Shown here piece after piece: positions 1 to 9,058 of a stretch of 64,000 nt of DNA. Origin of the DNA: JAVBNH01 sp031551635 (lineage in GTDB: Bacteria; Bacillota; Clostridia; Oscillospirales; Acutalibacteraceae). The position numbers were made by a program, and so were the translations under genes. The notes below the pieces were generated by a model, which had not been told where the DNA came from, ran no database searches, and saw only the letters and a program-made list of their open reading frames with translations. Positions within the stretch are counted from its first letter, which is position 1. Every line of letters begins with the position of its first letter. The stretch lies in contig JAVBNH010000003.1 of assembly GCA_031551635.1 (NCBI GenBank), positions 1 through 64,000 on the forward strand. The letters are read 5' to 3'.

Positions 1-1
1 A

Positions 2-61
2 ATGATAAGAAATACAAAGCAACTCATAAAGGATAATAAAAAGAAAAAAGCGGAGGAATAA
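2..61 (+). CDS. Possible C-terminal end of an upstream gene (partial)
   Basis: Frame 2 is open from the window edge and ends in TAA at 59-61, directly before the ATG of the next gene. The last residues would be lysine-rich and end in KKKKAEE. The ribosome site GGAGGAA of the next gene lies inside this tail, as is common in tightly packed operons. A frame-1 reading that stops at 34-36 is an alternative. Too little is present to identify a product. Confidence 0.3.
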   Translation: MIRNTKQLIKDNKKKKAEE

Positions 62-604
62 ATGGAGAAATATTTTGATATTGAGATTGCCGGGTTGAAG
101 CGCTCATTACCTGTTTGCAGGCTTAATGACAAGCTTTCAATAGCCGCGTTTATAATTTTTTCAGATGTTGAACTGACTGTTGCGGCATCTTCGGCTTTAC
201 TCGAAAAATGTCCGGATTTCGACATCATTCTGACACCCGAAGCCAAGAGTATTCCCCTTGCTTACGAGCTCTCGCGACAGAGCGGAAAGCCCTATTTTGT
301 CGCGAGAAAATCGAAAAAGCTGTATATGCAAGAACCTGTAATGGTTGAGGTTCGTTCAATCACCACCGAAAGGCTCCAGACGCTTTATCTTGATTCGCTC
401 GAGGGTGAAAAAATCCGCGGAAAAAAGGTTTTGATTGTCGATGATGTGATAAGCACAGGTGAGTCACTGAACGCGGTTATTGCCCTTTGTGAAAAATTCG
501 GCGCAGAAATCGCCGCTAAAGCTGCCGTGCTTGCCGAGGGGGACGCCGCAAAGCGTGAGGATATAATCTACCTCTCTACCCTGCCGCTTTTGAAAAATGA
601 CTAA
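62..604 (+). CDS. Phosphoribosyltransferase (adenine PRTase-like)
   Basis: A 180-residue type I phosphoribosyltransferase. The PRPP-binding signature VLIVDDVISTGES (residues about 123-135) is intact: two acidic residues followed by the TGES loop. The N-terminal half has the order seen in adenine/xanthine PRTases and their paralogues (LTPEAKSIPLAYELS, then ARKSKKLYM). The family transfers the phosphoribosyl group of PRPP to a purine-type base; the exact base cannot be read from the sequence. Start: ATG at 62 after GGAGGAATAA. The stop overlaps the start of comEC by 8 nt, so the two are probably cotranscribed. pyrE is a separate gene at 15578, so this is not the orotate enzyme. Confidence 0.8.
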   Translation: MEKYFDIEIAGLKRSLPVCRLNDKLSIAAFIIFSDVELTVAASSALLEKCPDFDIILTPEAKSIPLAYELSRQSGKPYFVARKSKKLYMQEPVMVEVRSITTERLQTLYLDSLEGEKIRGKKVLIVDDVISTGESLNAVIALCEKFGAEIAAKAAVLAEGDAAKREDIIYLSTLPLLKND

Positions 605-2843
605 ACGCCCATTTCTATTTTCGGGTATAATTTCCTTTTCGTTCTTATTTCTTTATTATCAAAGCAATCTGAAAAGACCCGGATGGCTCTGCTTAGCTAT
701 CCTTCTCGTCCTTTCGGCGATAAGCGCTTTTGCGTATAAGTTTATAAAGAGAAAAAGAATAGTTACCGCGGCTGTTTTGATGACGCTCTTTACCGTACTC
801 GTTTCGGCTGTTTCTCTTAGTTTAAACGATTATTTCGCCGAAAAAATCGTTGCTAATTTTACAGCAAACAATATTACTGTTGAAGCTGTAATTATTTCCC
901 CTGAGGAAAGTTTTAATGACAGATATTACTATATTTTAAAAATGACTAGGTTCGGGGAACAAAAAACTAATCTAAAACTGAAATATTCTTCTTCGTCACT
1001 CATTAATGCGAATCCTTATGACATTTTAGAAATTAACGCGCTTTCAATCTATCCGATAAGCAGTTCCAAAAATGAATCACAAGGTGTTTTTCTCGGTGCC
1101 TTCGGTGAAATAACGAGTGTCAATTCACCGCCGGTAAAGGGACTCATGTCCTATATTATCGCGATTAGGTCTTATATTTCTTCAAGAATTAATACAGCAC
1201 TACCGCTTGGTGAGGGCGCTGTCGCAAGCGGAATTTTACTTGGAGACACTTCACAGATTGATGAAAATACATATGACGACGTCAAAGACATTGGTGTTTC
1301 TCATATATTTTCTGTTTCCGGTCTGCATATTTCCTTTTGGGCTTTGTTTATATACAGTATTTTCGGAATGCTTACCGGAAATAAACTGCTGAAAATTTCT
1401 TTGTCACTTCTGACAATTCTCTTTATTATCGCCTTGACCGGTTTTGAAGCTTCGGCAAACAGAGCCGGGATAATGTTTGCCGTCATTTTATTTGCTGAGC
1501 TTTTTTCAAAGCAGAATGACCCCTTGAATTCACTCGGTTTCGCTGGACTTTTTATGCTGCTTTATAACCCGCATTTGGCTCATTCTGTCTCATTTATTTT
1601 TTCCTTTACCGCGACTGCCAGTATTTTTGTGTTCTACGAACCGTTTTACAGCTTCTTTTCACAGCCTGCTGCGAAAATCAAATATCAGGTTCTCGCGAAA
1701 TCCTACTCATTTTTTGCGGTTTCGCTCTCAATTTCACTTGGCGTTCTGCTTTTTACTTTGCCGGTTATGATATACTATTACGGTGCATATTCGATTATCT
1801 CGCCGCTTGGGAATTTACTAACAATACCACTATGCTCGCTTGCGATGCTATTTACAGGTGCGGCGGCATTTTTCGCCTCTGTAGATTTTATATTTAATCC
1901 TCTCATAAGTATAGCCGGGATTATAGTAAAGCTCATCATTTATATAAGTGAAAAGCTCTCAAGCCTTTCCCTGACTCAGATACCGTTTGACAGGGCATAT
2001 TTTCAAAACCTCATTCTTGTTTTAACGATTATTACCGCTTTTATTGCAATGATGAGTTATCTTAAAGTCAAAAAAATTAACCTGAAGCGAACCTATTTGC
2101 TTTTCTGCGCTTCGATGCTTGCCTTCACTTTTGTTTTAAGCTTTATTCCTACAAAGAAAGTTGATTTGAGTTTTTGCAGAGTCGGCAACGGTTCTGCTGT
2201 TCTTATAACTCAAAACGGTAAAAGTGCATTAATCGGTTGCGGAGGTAAAAATAACTCTTATCAGTCAATCAAAAGCAGGCTTAATTATGAAAATATCCGC
2301 GAGCTTGATTTTTTGTTGATTCCCCGCGCCGAACCAACAGAAGCAAATGCGGCGATTGAGGTTATCAACAATAAAAAACCGCGGGAAATAGTCATGTCAG
2401 AGGAATATTCCACGAGCGAAGAATTTTTGGAGTATAACAAAAATAATGATTGTAATTTTCTTGCTGCGAATAAATATTCAGCCGTAATATGCGATAATAT
2501 AGCCATTGAATATATAAACGAAGAAAATATATCAGCTTGTTTATTGAGGTTTAACGGCAGAAAAATTATTATTTGTTTTCTGCCCGGCTCCGATTTCTCG
2601 GGTCTCGGCGGTGAATGGCAGTCTTCTGACATTCTCATTACCCGCGCTGCAGTACCTGAATACCTCAGTGTTCAAAATTTCGGCGCGGTTGTTATTTGCA
2701 ACCGCTTCGGAACTGATATGAGCGAAAGGGAGCTGGAGCTGTTGAAACGCGGCAATGTCTTTTTCGCCGACTCAAAAAGCAATCCGGGGCTGTCTGTCAG
2801 CGCTAAAGGAAGGATGGTTCTTGAATATGTCGATTTACTCTGA
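597..2843 (+). CDS. comEC: ComEC/Rec2-family DNA uptake channel protein
   Basis: A 748-residue polytopic membrane protein with ComEC architecture: two N-terminal membrane segments, an OB-like external region (about 85-170), the competence core with GDTSQID and HIFSVSGLHIS near residues 218-245, about ten membrane helices, then a C-terminal beta-lactamase-like domain from about residue 520. ComEC forms the inner-membrane channel for single-stranded DNA in natural transformation. Oddity: the C-terminal domain has lost the usual metal motif. LIGCGG stands where LIDTG is expected, and LIPRAEPTEAN (about 574-584) where the TH-x-DH motif is expected. The gene sits between the PRTase and holA with overlaps on both sides; comEC beside holA is a common Firmicutes order. 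Confidence 0.9.
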   Translation: MTKRPFLFSGIISFSFLFLYYQSNLKRPGWLCLAILLVLSAISAFAYKFIKRKRIVTAAVLMTLFTVLVSAVSLSLNDYFAEKIVANFTANNITVEAVIISPEESFNDRYYYILKMTRFGEQKTNLKLKYSSSSLINANPYDILEINALSIYPISSSKNESQGVFLGAFGEITSVNSPPVKGLMSYIIAIRSYISSRINTALPLGEGAVASGILLGDTSQIDENTYDDVKDIGVSHIFSVSGLHISFWALFIYSIFGMLTGNKLLKISLSLLTILFIIALTGFEASANRAGIMFAVILFAELFSKQNDPLNSLGFAGLFMLLYNPHLAHSVSFIFSFTATASIFVFYEPFYSFFSQPAAKIKYQVLAKSYSFFAVSLSISLGVLLFTLPVMIYYYGAYSIISPLGNLLTIPLCSLAMLFTGAAAFFASVDFIFNPLISIAGIIVKLIIYISEKLSSLSLTQIPFDRAYFQNLILVLTIITAFIAMMSYLKVKKINLKRTYLLFCASMLAFTFVLSFIPTKKVDLSFCRVGNGSAVLITQNGKSALIGCGGKNNSYQSIKSRLNYENIRELDFLLIPRAEPTEANAAIEVINNKKPREIVMSEEYSTSEEFLEYNKNNDCNFLAANKYSAVICDNIAIEYINEENISACLLRFNGRKIIICFLPGSDFSGLGGEWQSSDILITRAAVPEYLSVQNFGAVVICNRFGTDMSERELELLKRGNVFFADSKSNPGLSVSAKGRMVLEYVDLL

Positions 2844-3876
2844 AACCCAGCTTAACTCGAGCATAAAAGCAGGAACATTTTCAAGGGTATATCTGATTTA
2901 CGGTGAAGAGAGCTACCTGAAGGAGCATTATCTGAAAACACTTTGCGAAAAAATTGTAAGCAAGGATTTTGAAAGCTTTAATCTGCATAAATATGACTGC
3001 GACTTTGGTAAAAAAAAGGATTATTCGATTATTGCTTCCGCGCTTGAGAGCTGTGACACTATGCCGGTTATGAGCGAATATGTCTGTGCTGTTGTTAAAG
3101 ATTATCCGCTTGAGTCACTCTCAAAGGAAGATTTACCTCTCTTTGAAAAGAGCATTAAGGAAATCCCTGAAAGCGGAATCTGTATTTTTTATATGGAGCA
3201 TCTAGAGGTTTCTGTGCGCACCAATCCTAAATGGGCAAATATTATATCCCTCATCAGTAAAACAGGTGTCTGCTGCGAGCTTACAAAACGAAGCATTTCC
3301 TCCACTGTTTCTCTTATAAAAGGCGGCGCGAAAAACAGAGGTTCTTCAATCGGTGACGAGGCGGCAGAGTATCTGGTAACCTACTGCGGTGATAATCTGC
3401 AGGTAATACTCAACGAGCTTGACAAGCTTTGCGCTTATTCAAAAAACGAAACAATCACCATAGAAACGATACAAAATATATCAACAAAATCGGTTGAGGC
3501 TTCGGTTTTTGACCTTGCGAAAAATATTATTTCCAAAAACGCTGATAAAGCTTATTTTATTCTGAATACCTTGCTTATTCAAAAAACCGAACCGACAATT
3601 ATTCTTGGGACACTCAGCATGACTTATACCGACATTTTTAGGGCTTATATTATGAATACAGAAAAAAGACGCATCAGTGAAATTTCCTCGCTTTTTAATT
3701 ATAACGGAAAAAGCTTCCGTATTGAAACGGCTCAGAAGCTCGCCGGATTATTATCGGAAGAGCAAATAATAAGAAGCATTGATTTTTTAAGCGAGGCTGA
3801 TTTATCGGTTAAGTTTTCAAATAAACCGAACCGCCTTGTGCTTGAGGAGCTGCTGGCTAAGCTCATAAGCATTTAA
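2827..3876 (+). CDS. holA: DNA polymerase III delta subunit
   Basis: A 349-residue clamp-loader delta subunit. It opens the beta sliding clamp for loading by the DnaX complex. Family features: the N-terminal YLIYGEESYLKEHYL segment (delta counterpart of the P-loop region, without a Walker A lysine), the middle helical domain (CGDNLQVILNELDKL, then a VEASVFDLAKNII stretch) and the C-terminal collar helices. An in-frame ATG exists at 2755, but the start at 2827 is preferred: GGAAGGATGG lies 11 to 20 nt upstream and the protein then begins MSIYSETQ, which aligns with the family. The start overlaps the comEC stop by 17 nt, implying translational coupling. Confidence 0.9.
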   Translation: MSIYSETQLNSSIKAGTFSRVYLIYGEESYLKEHYLKTLCEKIVSKDFESFNLHKYDCDFGKKKDYSIIASALESCDTMPVMSEYVCAVVKDYPLESLSKEDLPLFEKSIKEIPESGICIFYMEHLEVSVRTNPKWANIISLISKTGVCCELTKRSISSTVSLIKGGAKNRGSSIGDEAAEYLVTYCGDNLQVILNELDKLCAYSKNETITIETIQNISTKSVEASVFDLAKNIISKNADKAYFILNTLLIQKTEPTIILGTLSMTYTDIFRAYIMNTEKRRISEISSLFNYNGKSFRIETAQKLAGLLSEEQIIRSIDFLSEADLSVKFSNKPNRLVLEELLAKLISI

Positions 3877-3900
3877 ATTTTTCCAAAGGAATGATTTCCT

Positions 3901-4503
3901 ATTATAAAAATAAAAGAAGCAATAATTGTTGAGGGAAAATACGATAAAATAAAGCTTTCGTCGTTCATTGACGCTATAATAATCGAAACCGGCGGTTTTT
4001 CGATTTTTAACGATAAAGAAAAACAAAAGCTGATAAAAAGGCTCTCGCACAGTCACGGGATACTAATAATGACTGACAGCGATTCGGCAGGTTTTATGAT
4101 TCGTTCTTTCCTTGGCGGTATGCTGGATAACGACAAGGTTAAGCATGTTTATATTCCTGATATACTCGGCAAAGAAAAGCGTAAGGACAAGCCTTCAAAG
4201 GAAGGTAAGCTGGGTGTTGAGGGGCTGGAATATGAAAAAATAACTCAAGCGTTAAAGAAAAGCGGAATCCTGACAACTGAGAACGAGAAATCAGAAAGTC
4301 ACCTGATAAGCTCAGCCGATTTTTATGAATTCGGTTTTTCGGGTAAAGATAATTCGGTGAAGAAAAGAAAAGCCTTGCTTAAATATTTTGAGCTCCCCGA
4401 AAGGCTCTCAAGCTCATCTCTCATTAAGCTCTTGAATGCATTTATCAGTTATGAGGATTTTATAAAAGCCGCAGAAGACATAAATAATGAAGAAAAACTG
4501 TAA
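3901..4503 (+). CDS. RNase M5-like Toprim protein, apparent ATT start
   Basis: The product is about 200 residues and begins IIKIKEAIIVEGKYDKIKL, a typical RNase M5/Toprim N-terminus. The Toprim acidic residues are the E of VEGK (residue 11) and the DSD of MTDSDSAG (about 58-60). The later KEGKLGVEGL matches the RGIGVEH region of RNase M5. RNase M5 matures 5S rRNA; this longer Clostridia-type paralogue may do the same, but its function is inferred. No ATG, GTG or TTG lies upstream of the Toprim motif after the in-frame stop at 3892. The first ATG (4069) would delete half the catalytic core. ATT at 3901 sits 10 nt after AAAGGA and matches the family start, so rare ATT initiation is proposed. 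It follows holA by 24 nt. Confidence 0.8.
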   Translation: MIKIKEAIIVEGKYDKIKLSSFIDAIIIETGGFSIFNDKEKQKLIKRLSHSHGILIMTDSDSAGFMIRSFLGGMLDNDKVKHVYIPDILGKEKRKDKPSKEGKLGVEGLEYEKITQALKKSGILTTENEKSESHLISSADFYEFGFSGKDNSVKKRKALLKYFELPERLSSSSLIKLLNAFISYEDFIKAAEDINNEEKL

Positions 4504-4545
4504 AAAAGTTTACACTAATTTTAATTTTAATTCGGAAGAAATGTC

Positions 4546-4574
4546 TTGACTGTTTTAGAAATTAATTGTAAAAT
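4546..4574 (+). promoter_or_regulatory. Sigma-A-type promoter
   Basis: TTGACT (4546-4551), a 17-bp spacer and TAAAAT (4569-4574). Transcription should begin near 4581, which excludes the ATG at 4575 as a start for the next gene and supports 4614. Confidence 0.7.
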
Positions 4575-4613
4575 ATGCTTATCAAGCAAATACCGCCAGA
4601 AAGGTATGATTTC

Positions 4614-5144
4614 ATGACTCCGGTTAAGAAAAAGACTGTCGCGGCAATATTTATTGCTGTAGCTCTTCTTGCTTTAATAATTACAGCTGCGGCTGTTATT
4701 TATAATTTGCCGACAAAAACCGAGGGCAGCTTTGAGAGGAAAATCATAAATAGAATTGATTTCAAAATCACAAATACTAATTTTACTTTTTCAAAAACAG
4801 ATAGTGACCATGTATTTGTGATGAATTTACAGCTCAGCGCAAAAAAAACAGAAGCTGATTTTTACGCGCTTATTGATTCTATTGAAATAAAAGACTTTAC
4901 TATAGAGTCAATAACCGTCACTCCGAATGAAAACTCTCCCATTAAAGATATACCCCCGTCAGTATCTTTACCGGTTGTTAACGGTGAGCCTGCCGAACTG
5001 ATTTATGACATTGCTATATATTTTAAGCAGACAAAAACAGGAACTTATAATCCAAAGCTGATTGTTAATTACGCTAGCGGAGTTAGAAAAGAATTTATTC
5101 AAGAGTACGTTCTGAAGACCGATTTAACTGTAACTATAAAATAA
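4614..5144 (+). CDS. Membrane-anchored extracytoplasmic protein, unknown function
   Basis: A 176-residue protein. Residues about 4-30 (after MTPVKKK) form one hydrophobic anchor, followed by a polar domain of about 145 residues with alternating beta-like segments and no cysteine. The shape suggests an immunoglobulin-like or DUF-type exported domain, but I do not recognise the family. Start 4614 is chosen because AGAAAGG lies 9 nt upstream and the promoter ends at 4574. It is a single-gene unit closed by a strong terminator at 5161. Confidence 0.6.
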   Translation: MTPVKKKTVAAIFIAVALLALIITAAAVIYNLPTKTEGSFERKIINRIDFKITNTNFTFSKTDSDHVFVMNLQLSAKKTEADFYALIDSIEIKDFTIESITVTPNENSPIKDIPPSVSLPVVNGEPAELIYDIAIYFKQTKTGTYNPKLIVNYASGVRKEFIQEYVLKTDLTVTIK

Positions 5145-5160
5145 CTTAAAAAAATGGTAA

Positions 5161-5208
5161 AAAGTCTTAAAATCAAGAAGCACTCTTGATTTTAAGACTT
5201 TTTTTTTG
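5161..5208. terminator. Bidirectional intrinsic terminator
   Basis: A perfect 18-bp stem (5161-5178 with 5184-5201), a 5-nt loop, and a T run ending near 5208. On the other strand the stem is followed by TTTTTACC and T7, so it can also stop transcripts from the minus-strand gene at 5210-5440. It separates convergent genes. Confidence 0.9.
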
Positions 5209-5209
5209 C

Positions 5210-5440
5210 TTAATTGTTTTGGCAATACGAAATGAAATCCTGCACAACATCGTCAATATGAACTGAAGCAATATTGTTTTCCGAAATCAGATTGACAAGC
5301 GCCGTAACACAGTCTCTTTCGCATGAAACGCATCTGTTTTCATAAATAAAATCATCAAGCAGAACGCGAATGCCGTAAAAAATCTCCTTTTCATGGCTTT
5401 TCAATAAAATGCTCGACTCGATAATATTTATTTTACACAT
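5210..5440 (-). CDS. Small cysteine-containing protein, unknown
   Basis: A 76-residue protein with a central CVSCERDC cluster (three cysteines in eight residues) and a fourth cysteine near the C-terminus, which may bind a metal or iron-sulfur cluster; this is inference. GGAG lies 4 nt before the ATG. Reality is supported by its own sigma-A-type promoter with an overlapping palindrome upstream and by the shared terminator downstream. No family recognised. Confidence 0.55.
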   Translation of the reverse strand: MCKINIIESSILLKSHEKEIFYGIRVLLDDFIYENRCVSCERDCVTALVNLISENNIASVHIDDVVQDFISYCQNN

Positions 5441-5484
5441 ATCTCTCCATACCGGCTTCCTTTCTCTTTTTTGTGTATGAGAAT

Positions 5485-5512
5485 ACTATACCGTATAGAA
5501 AAATAAAGTCAA
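5485..5512 (-). promoter_or_regulatory. Promoter with palindrome over the -10
   Basis: Read on the minus strand: TTGACT (5512-5507), 16-bp spacer, TATAGT (5490-5485). The palindrome CTATAC-C-GTATAG (5486-5498, 6-bp arms) covers the -10 box and would fit a repressor site controlling the small gene at 5440. The repressor is not identified. Confidence 0.55.
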
Positions 5513-5621
5513 GAGGAAACGTGATATTTAAGCACATTTGTATCATTGCACATAAATATTCTTTAAAAGTTATTAAAAATGCCATAAATATCGTTAATTA
5601 TGAATTCGATTTATTTTTTTC

Positions 5622-8600
5622 CTATTTCTTTTTGCTGATAAACATTCGCACCGCATAGAAAATATCACCGAATTGCGTGGCAGCTGTCGCGAAAGGTGTT
5701 TCGAGATAAATTATATTTTCCTCTTTTAGATACTTTCTGAGCTTTTTCTCAAGCTTCGGGGGCTGTGAATACTTATACTCAGACTGAGAAATTTTATAGC
5801 TGAACGGTCTTTTTTCAAGTGAATCATAGAGCTCATTACCTTTTTTTATCTCCTCATTCATAACCGCATTCGCCGCGAAAATCATCACATCGTAATTTAT
5901 CGGCAGGCGTAATATCTTTGAGTTTTCGCTCAGGGGTATATCATATACAAAGAGGTACCACTGTTTTGCGATTATGTCCTCTTTTGTGCTGTGAGTATGG
6001 CTCGCGGTAAAAGCGAGTGTATCCTTTTTAATATAACCTGTCTCCCCCAGGGCAATCAAATCCCAAGCGCCAACAGCTTCATGAGCCGAGGCAATCTTAA
6101 CTTTAAAAGGTTTATTGTCAATATAAAAATTCGTTTCACTGTCACCTTTTAAAGCACAGCAGAGGATTTTTATAGATTTCGCACCCTTAGGGATTCTTAT
6201 TTCCTGTGAATTGCACATCACAGCATTCAATTTTTCCCCTGAGATATTAAAATCAGAGTTGCCGCAGGAGATTACAGGCGGTATAAGCTCACGCGGGATA
6301 GAAAGACCGACAGTAGTGTTAGCAAGCTCTTTTTCAGTATTGGAGGTTATCGCTATTGTATTATAAAATAAGTCAAGCGGAATTTCCTTTGACTTCATAT
6401 GCGATTTTGTTTTCACGTCTTTCAGCTTTAAAGAAAATGTCTTGGGCTCAAAAGGACTAATGTTGAAAAGTAGGCTTCCCTCTTCAGTTTTCGCTTTAGA
6501 AATAAATTCCTCACTCGCAAAAACCTCACATGCTTCCGCAATTTCGTTGCCAAGACTCAATTTTACGTTTTGATAAGCATTTCCGGAAACCTCCTGCACT
6601 CGAATTATCAGCTCGTCACTACTCTCACTTTTTTTCATAGCACGGATAATAACTGAATCCTCGCTTATCGACGCGTATGAATATTCAGAAGGCAGAACAC
6701 CTTTATGAGTAGAGGAAATAAATGTATTCATCGGCTGGTTGAAGTTGCAGGCATTGATGTTCGTCTTGCTGTTGAGTGCAGAATTTTTATGCGGATAAAT
6801 ACCGAAGGCAAATCGGTTTAACCCCAAGTCCATCAAATGCTGAGAGCATTCCCAGCGATAGCTTGAAATGGGTGTGTGAATGCATGTCAGCCTGAGTGTA
6901 TTGCTGTCCGGCTTATCCCAGCCGGAACGCGAATCGCTGAAAACAGAAACACCGTGGCTGCCGTCAGGCGAGCTTATGTCTGCCCACATCTGCGCGGGAA
7001 CTTCATATGTATCAGGAGTGTTGTTTGCGCGTTCGATAGAGCCAATTCCAATATCATACCGTGCCATATCATTTGAAACTGACAGCGGAAATTCAAGCTT
7101 TAAAAGGCTAGCCGTGTCGCACCAGTCAACACTGTTTTCAACTCTTAGCATGTCAGCATTAGCCTCGAGAATCAGCTTTTGAATGAAGGTGGATTTGCCG
7201 CCCTTTTTCAGAATGCTGACCACAGCCCTTGCCGGACCGTTTTCGAGAATTTTTATTTTTGACTTAACTGCGTAAGCCCTTGCGGGTTTAATGATATCTT
7301 CATACATTATTTCCCAGGCAGGCCAGTTTTTCGAGTGAACATTGTCAAGAATCGCAAGCCTGACCGGGGATTTTAAGGCTTCGAAACCGTTTACTTTATC
7401 AAAACAGCTTGAAATATCGCCATTGTTATCTATTGCTATTTTGATAAAATCATTTTCAATTGTGTTTTCTGTGACTTTCAAGTTTGATTTTACACTGCAA
7501 GGGGTTTTCGATGCTCTGACATCGAAAGCCGCATAGCCGACAGACGGTACACCTGCGATAAAAGTAACGGTGCATTTGCCGCCGTTTCGCCTCGAAATCT
7601 GTGAAGGCAGCTCCTCGCCTTTTGAATTAAATACCTGAACGAAAGGCGTATCGGGACTGCAATCCATTTCACAGCTGACAGCCTCTCTGCGAAGTCCTTC
7701 CGACTGCAAAGGATTGTTGACTATAACAGCCGTCCCCTTAACAAAAGAGGTGTCAAGCAGCTGCGCGACATTATCGCTGGCAGCTCTGTAGCACTCGGTA
7801 AACTGATTGAGCGACTGAACATAGTCGTTCCAGTTGCGTTTATAACATAAAGAAAATGATGTGCCGGTTATATCGTCGTGGAAATGATGCGAAAGAACCC
7901 TTTTCCATGCTTTTTCGAGAGTGTAAGAAGGATAATTCGAACCGGCAATATTCATCGCGGTGACTGCGCTTCTCTCCGCGGCGTCAGCTAGCTGCTCGTT
8001 TTTCCTGTTCCAGCGGTGACCGACTGCGCGGGAGGTATAACTGCCGACTCCGTGAGTTTTCAGAAGCAGCTCGGTTTTCCACTCGGGAAGTTTTTCCTTT
8101 TGAGCTTCACCTAGCTTTGTGTCCATATCCTCAAAAAGCTCGACTGTGCTTGAGGAGAGCACCTTTATATCACTTTCGCAGTTTTTCTTGTGCTCCTCCA
8201 TCACCGCTTTAACAGAGTATTTCCCAGGGGCGCCTCCCCTGTCGCCAATACCGTGGAGATGGGTCGCCATGGGTAAATCATATTCGTTAAGATTGCGGTT
8301 AAGCTTGTTAATTATACCCTCATTAGTCCGGACATTTTTAAGGCTTGTTGTATATGAGCCAGGGTTCAAGAGCGCGTAAATCTGCTTACCGTCAACGCCC
8401 GTCCATTTTCCAAGCTCAAAGGGTCTGCCGTGCACGCTTCCCCAGCCGAGCTTCTGTGTGGTAAAGCCCTTGAGGTTCGCGTGGGCGGCAATGGACGGAA
8501 GAGCCCAGCCGAAGCCGAAGCAGTCAGGAAGATAAATATCATTGCTTCGTTTGCCGAATTTTTCCGCGAAATAGCTGTTACCGTAAAGAATATTGCGGAA

Positions 8601-8912
8601 TATAGCTTCAGGTGAGGGGGTATTGACATCGCCGTTTTCAAAGCTGCTTCCGCAGGGAACCCAGTTGCCTCTATCGACATATTTTTTAAGTGTTTCAAAT
8701 AGCTCAGGATAATACTCTTCCATCAGCTCATACCGATAGCTGCCCTCAAAATTAAAAACATAGTCGGGATATTTTTCAAAATATTTAAAATTGCAGTTCA
8801 GTGTCGCGGGAATCATTGAGCGGATTGTCGTTTCCAAATCCCAGAGCCAAGAGGTGTCAAGATGCGCTGTAGCGATTGTATAAATTGACTTTTCTTTTAA
8901 ATTCTCTTCCAT
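5622..8912 (-). CDS. GH38 alpha-mannosidase-like glycosidase
   Basis: A 1096-residue protein without signal peptide. The N-terminal GH38 domain has the zinc ligands of AHLD (H17, D19) and the nucleophile D130 in LPDCFGFG, with a further ligand region at HHFHDDITGT. The rest is the usual long beta-rich C-terminal part of GH38 enzymes. GH38 enzymes are retaining alpha-mannosidases acting on mannosides and N-glycan arms; cytoplasmic action on imported oligosaccharides is inferred. Start ATG 8912 follows GAAAGGA by 7 nt. A second GH38 (35847) differs strongly from this one, so they probably have different linkage preferences. Two tandem palindromic repeats lie directly upstream. Confidence 0.85.
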   Translation of the reverse strand: MEENLKEKSIYTIATAHLDTSWLWDLETTIRSMIPATLNCNFKYFEKYPDYVFNFEGSYRYELMEEYYPELFETLKKYVDRGNWVPCGSSFENGDVNTPSPEAIFRNILYGNSYFAEKFGKRSNDIYLPDCFGFGWALPSIAAHANLKGFTTQKLGWGSVHGRPFELGKWTGVDGKQIYALLNPGSYTTSLKNVRTNEGIINKLNRNLNEYDLPMATHLHGIGDRGGAPGKYSVKAVMEEHKKNCESDIKVLSSSTVELFEDMDTKLGEAQKEKLPEWKTELLLKTHGVGSYTSRAVGHRWNRKNEQLADAAERSAVTAMNIAGSNYPSYTLEKAWKRVLSHHFHDDITGTSFSLCYKRNWNDYVQSLNQFTECYRAASDNVAQLLDTSFVKGTAVIVNNPLQSEGLRREAVSCEMDCSPDTPFVQVFNSKGEELPSQISRRNGGKCTVTFIAGVPSVGYAAFDVRASKTPCSVKSNLKVTENTIENDFIKIAIDNNGDISSCFDKVNGFEALKSPVRLAILDNVHSKNWPAWEIMYEDIIKPARAYAVKSKIKILENGPARAVVSILKKGGKSTFIQKLILEANADMLRVENSVDWCDTASLLKLEFPLSVSNDMARYDIGIGSIERANNTPDTYEVPAQMWADISSPDGSHGVSVFSDSRSGWDKPDSNTLRLTCIHTPISSYRWECSQHLMDLGLNRFAFGIYPHKNSALNSKTNINACNFNQPMNTFISSTHKGVLPSEYSYASISEDSVIIRAMKKSESSDELIIRVQEVSGNAYQNVKLSLGNEIAEACEVFASEEFISKAKTEEGSLLFNISPFEPKTFSLKLKDVKTKSHMKSKEIPLDLFYNTIAITSNTEKELANTTVGLSIPRELIPPVISCGNSDFNISGEKLNAVMCNSQEIRIPKGAKSIKILCCALKGDSETNFYIDNKPFKVKIASAHEAVGAWDLIALGETGYIKKDTLAFTASHTHSTKEDIIAKQWYLFVYDIPLSENSKILRLPINYDVMIFAANAVMNEEIKKGNELYDSLEKRPFSYKISQSEYKYSQPPKLEKKLRKYLKEENIIYLETPFATAATQFGDIFYAVRMFISKKK

Positions 8913-8984
8913 AATTTATTCCTTTCAGTAGGCGAAATTTAAATCCCCGGAATGTTATTTTATGATTCAATAATTAGTACCTTA

Positions 8985-9058
8985 GTACCTTAGTGGGCTA
9001 AAAGCGCAATAAAAAACAAGACTTGGGTTGTGGGCTTGGCAAGCCAAGCCCACGTTAG
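8985..9058 (+). repeat. Palindromic dispersed repeat, copy A
   Basis: A 75-bp unit running from GTACCTTAGTGGGCT to AGCCCACGTTAG. These ends form rough terminal inverted repeats. Inside is a near-perfect palindrome with 11-bp arms GTGGGCTTGGC / GCCAAGCCCAC (about 9030-9053), preceded by the conserved block ACAAGACTTGGGTT. Copies B-G occur elsewhere in intergenic DNA. A MITE/REP-like non-autonomous element is the likely nature. Confidence 0.85.

Noticed and set aside
3891..3932. ATG at 3891 as start of the Toprim gene
   Set aside because: It is in another frame, directly abuts AAAGGA and stops after 13 codons.
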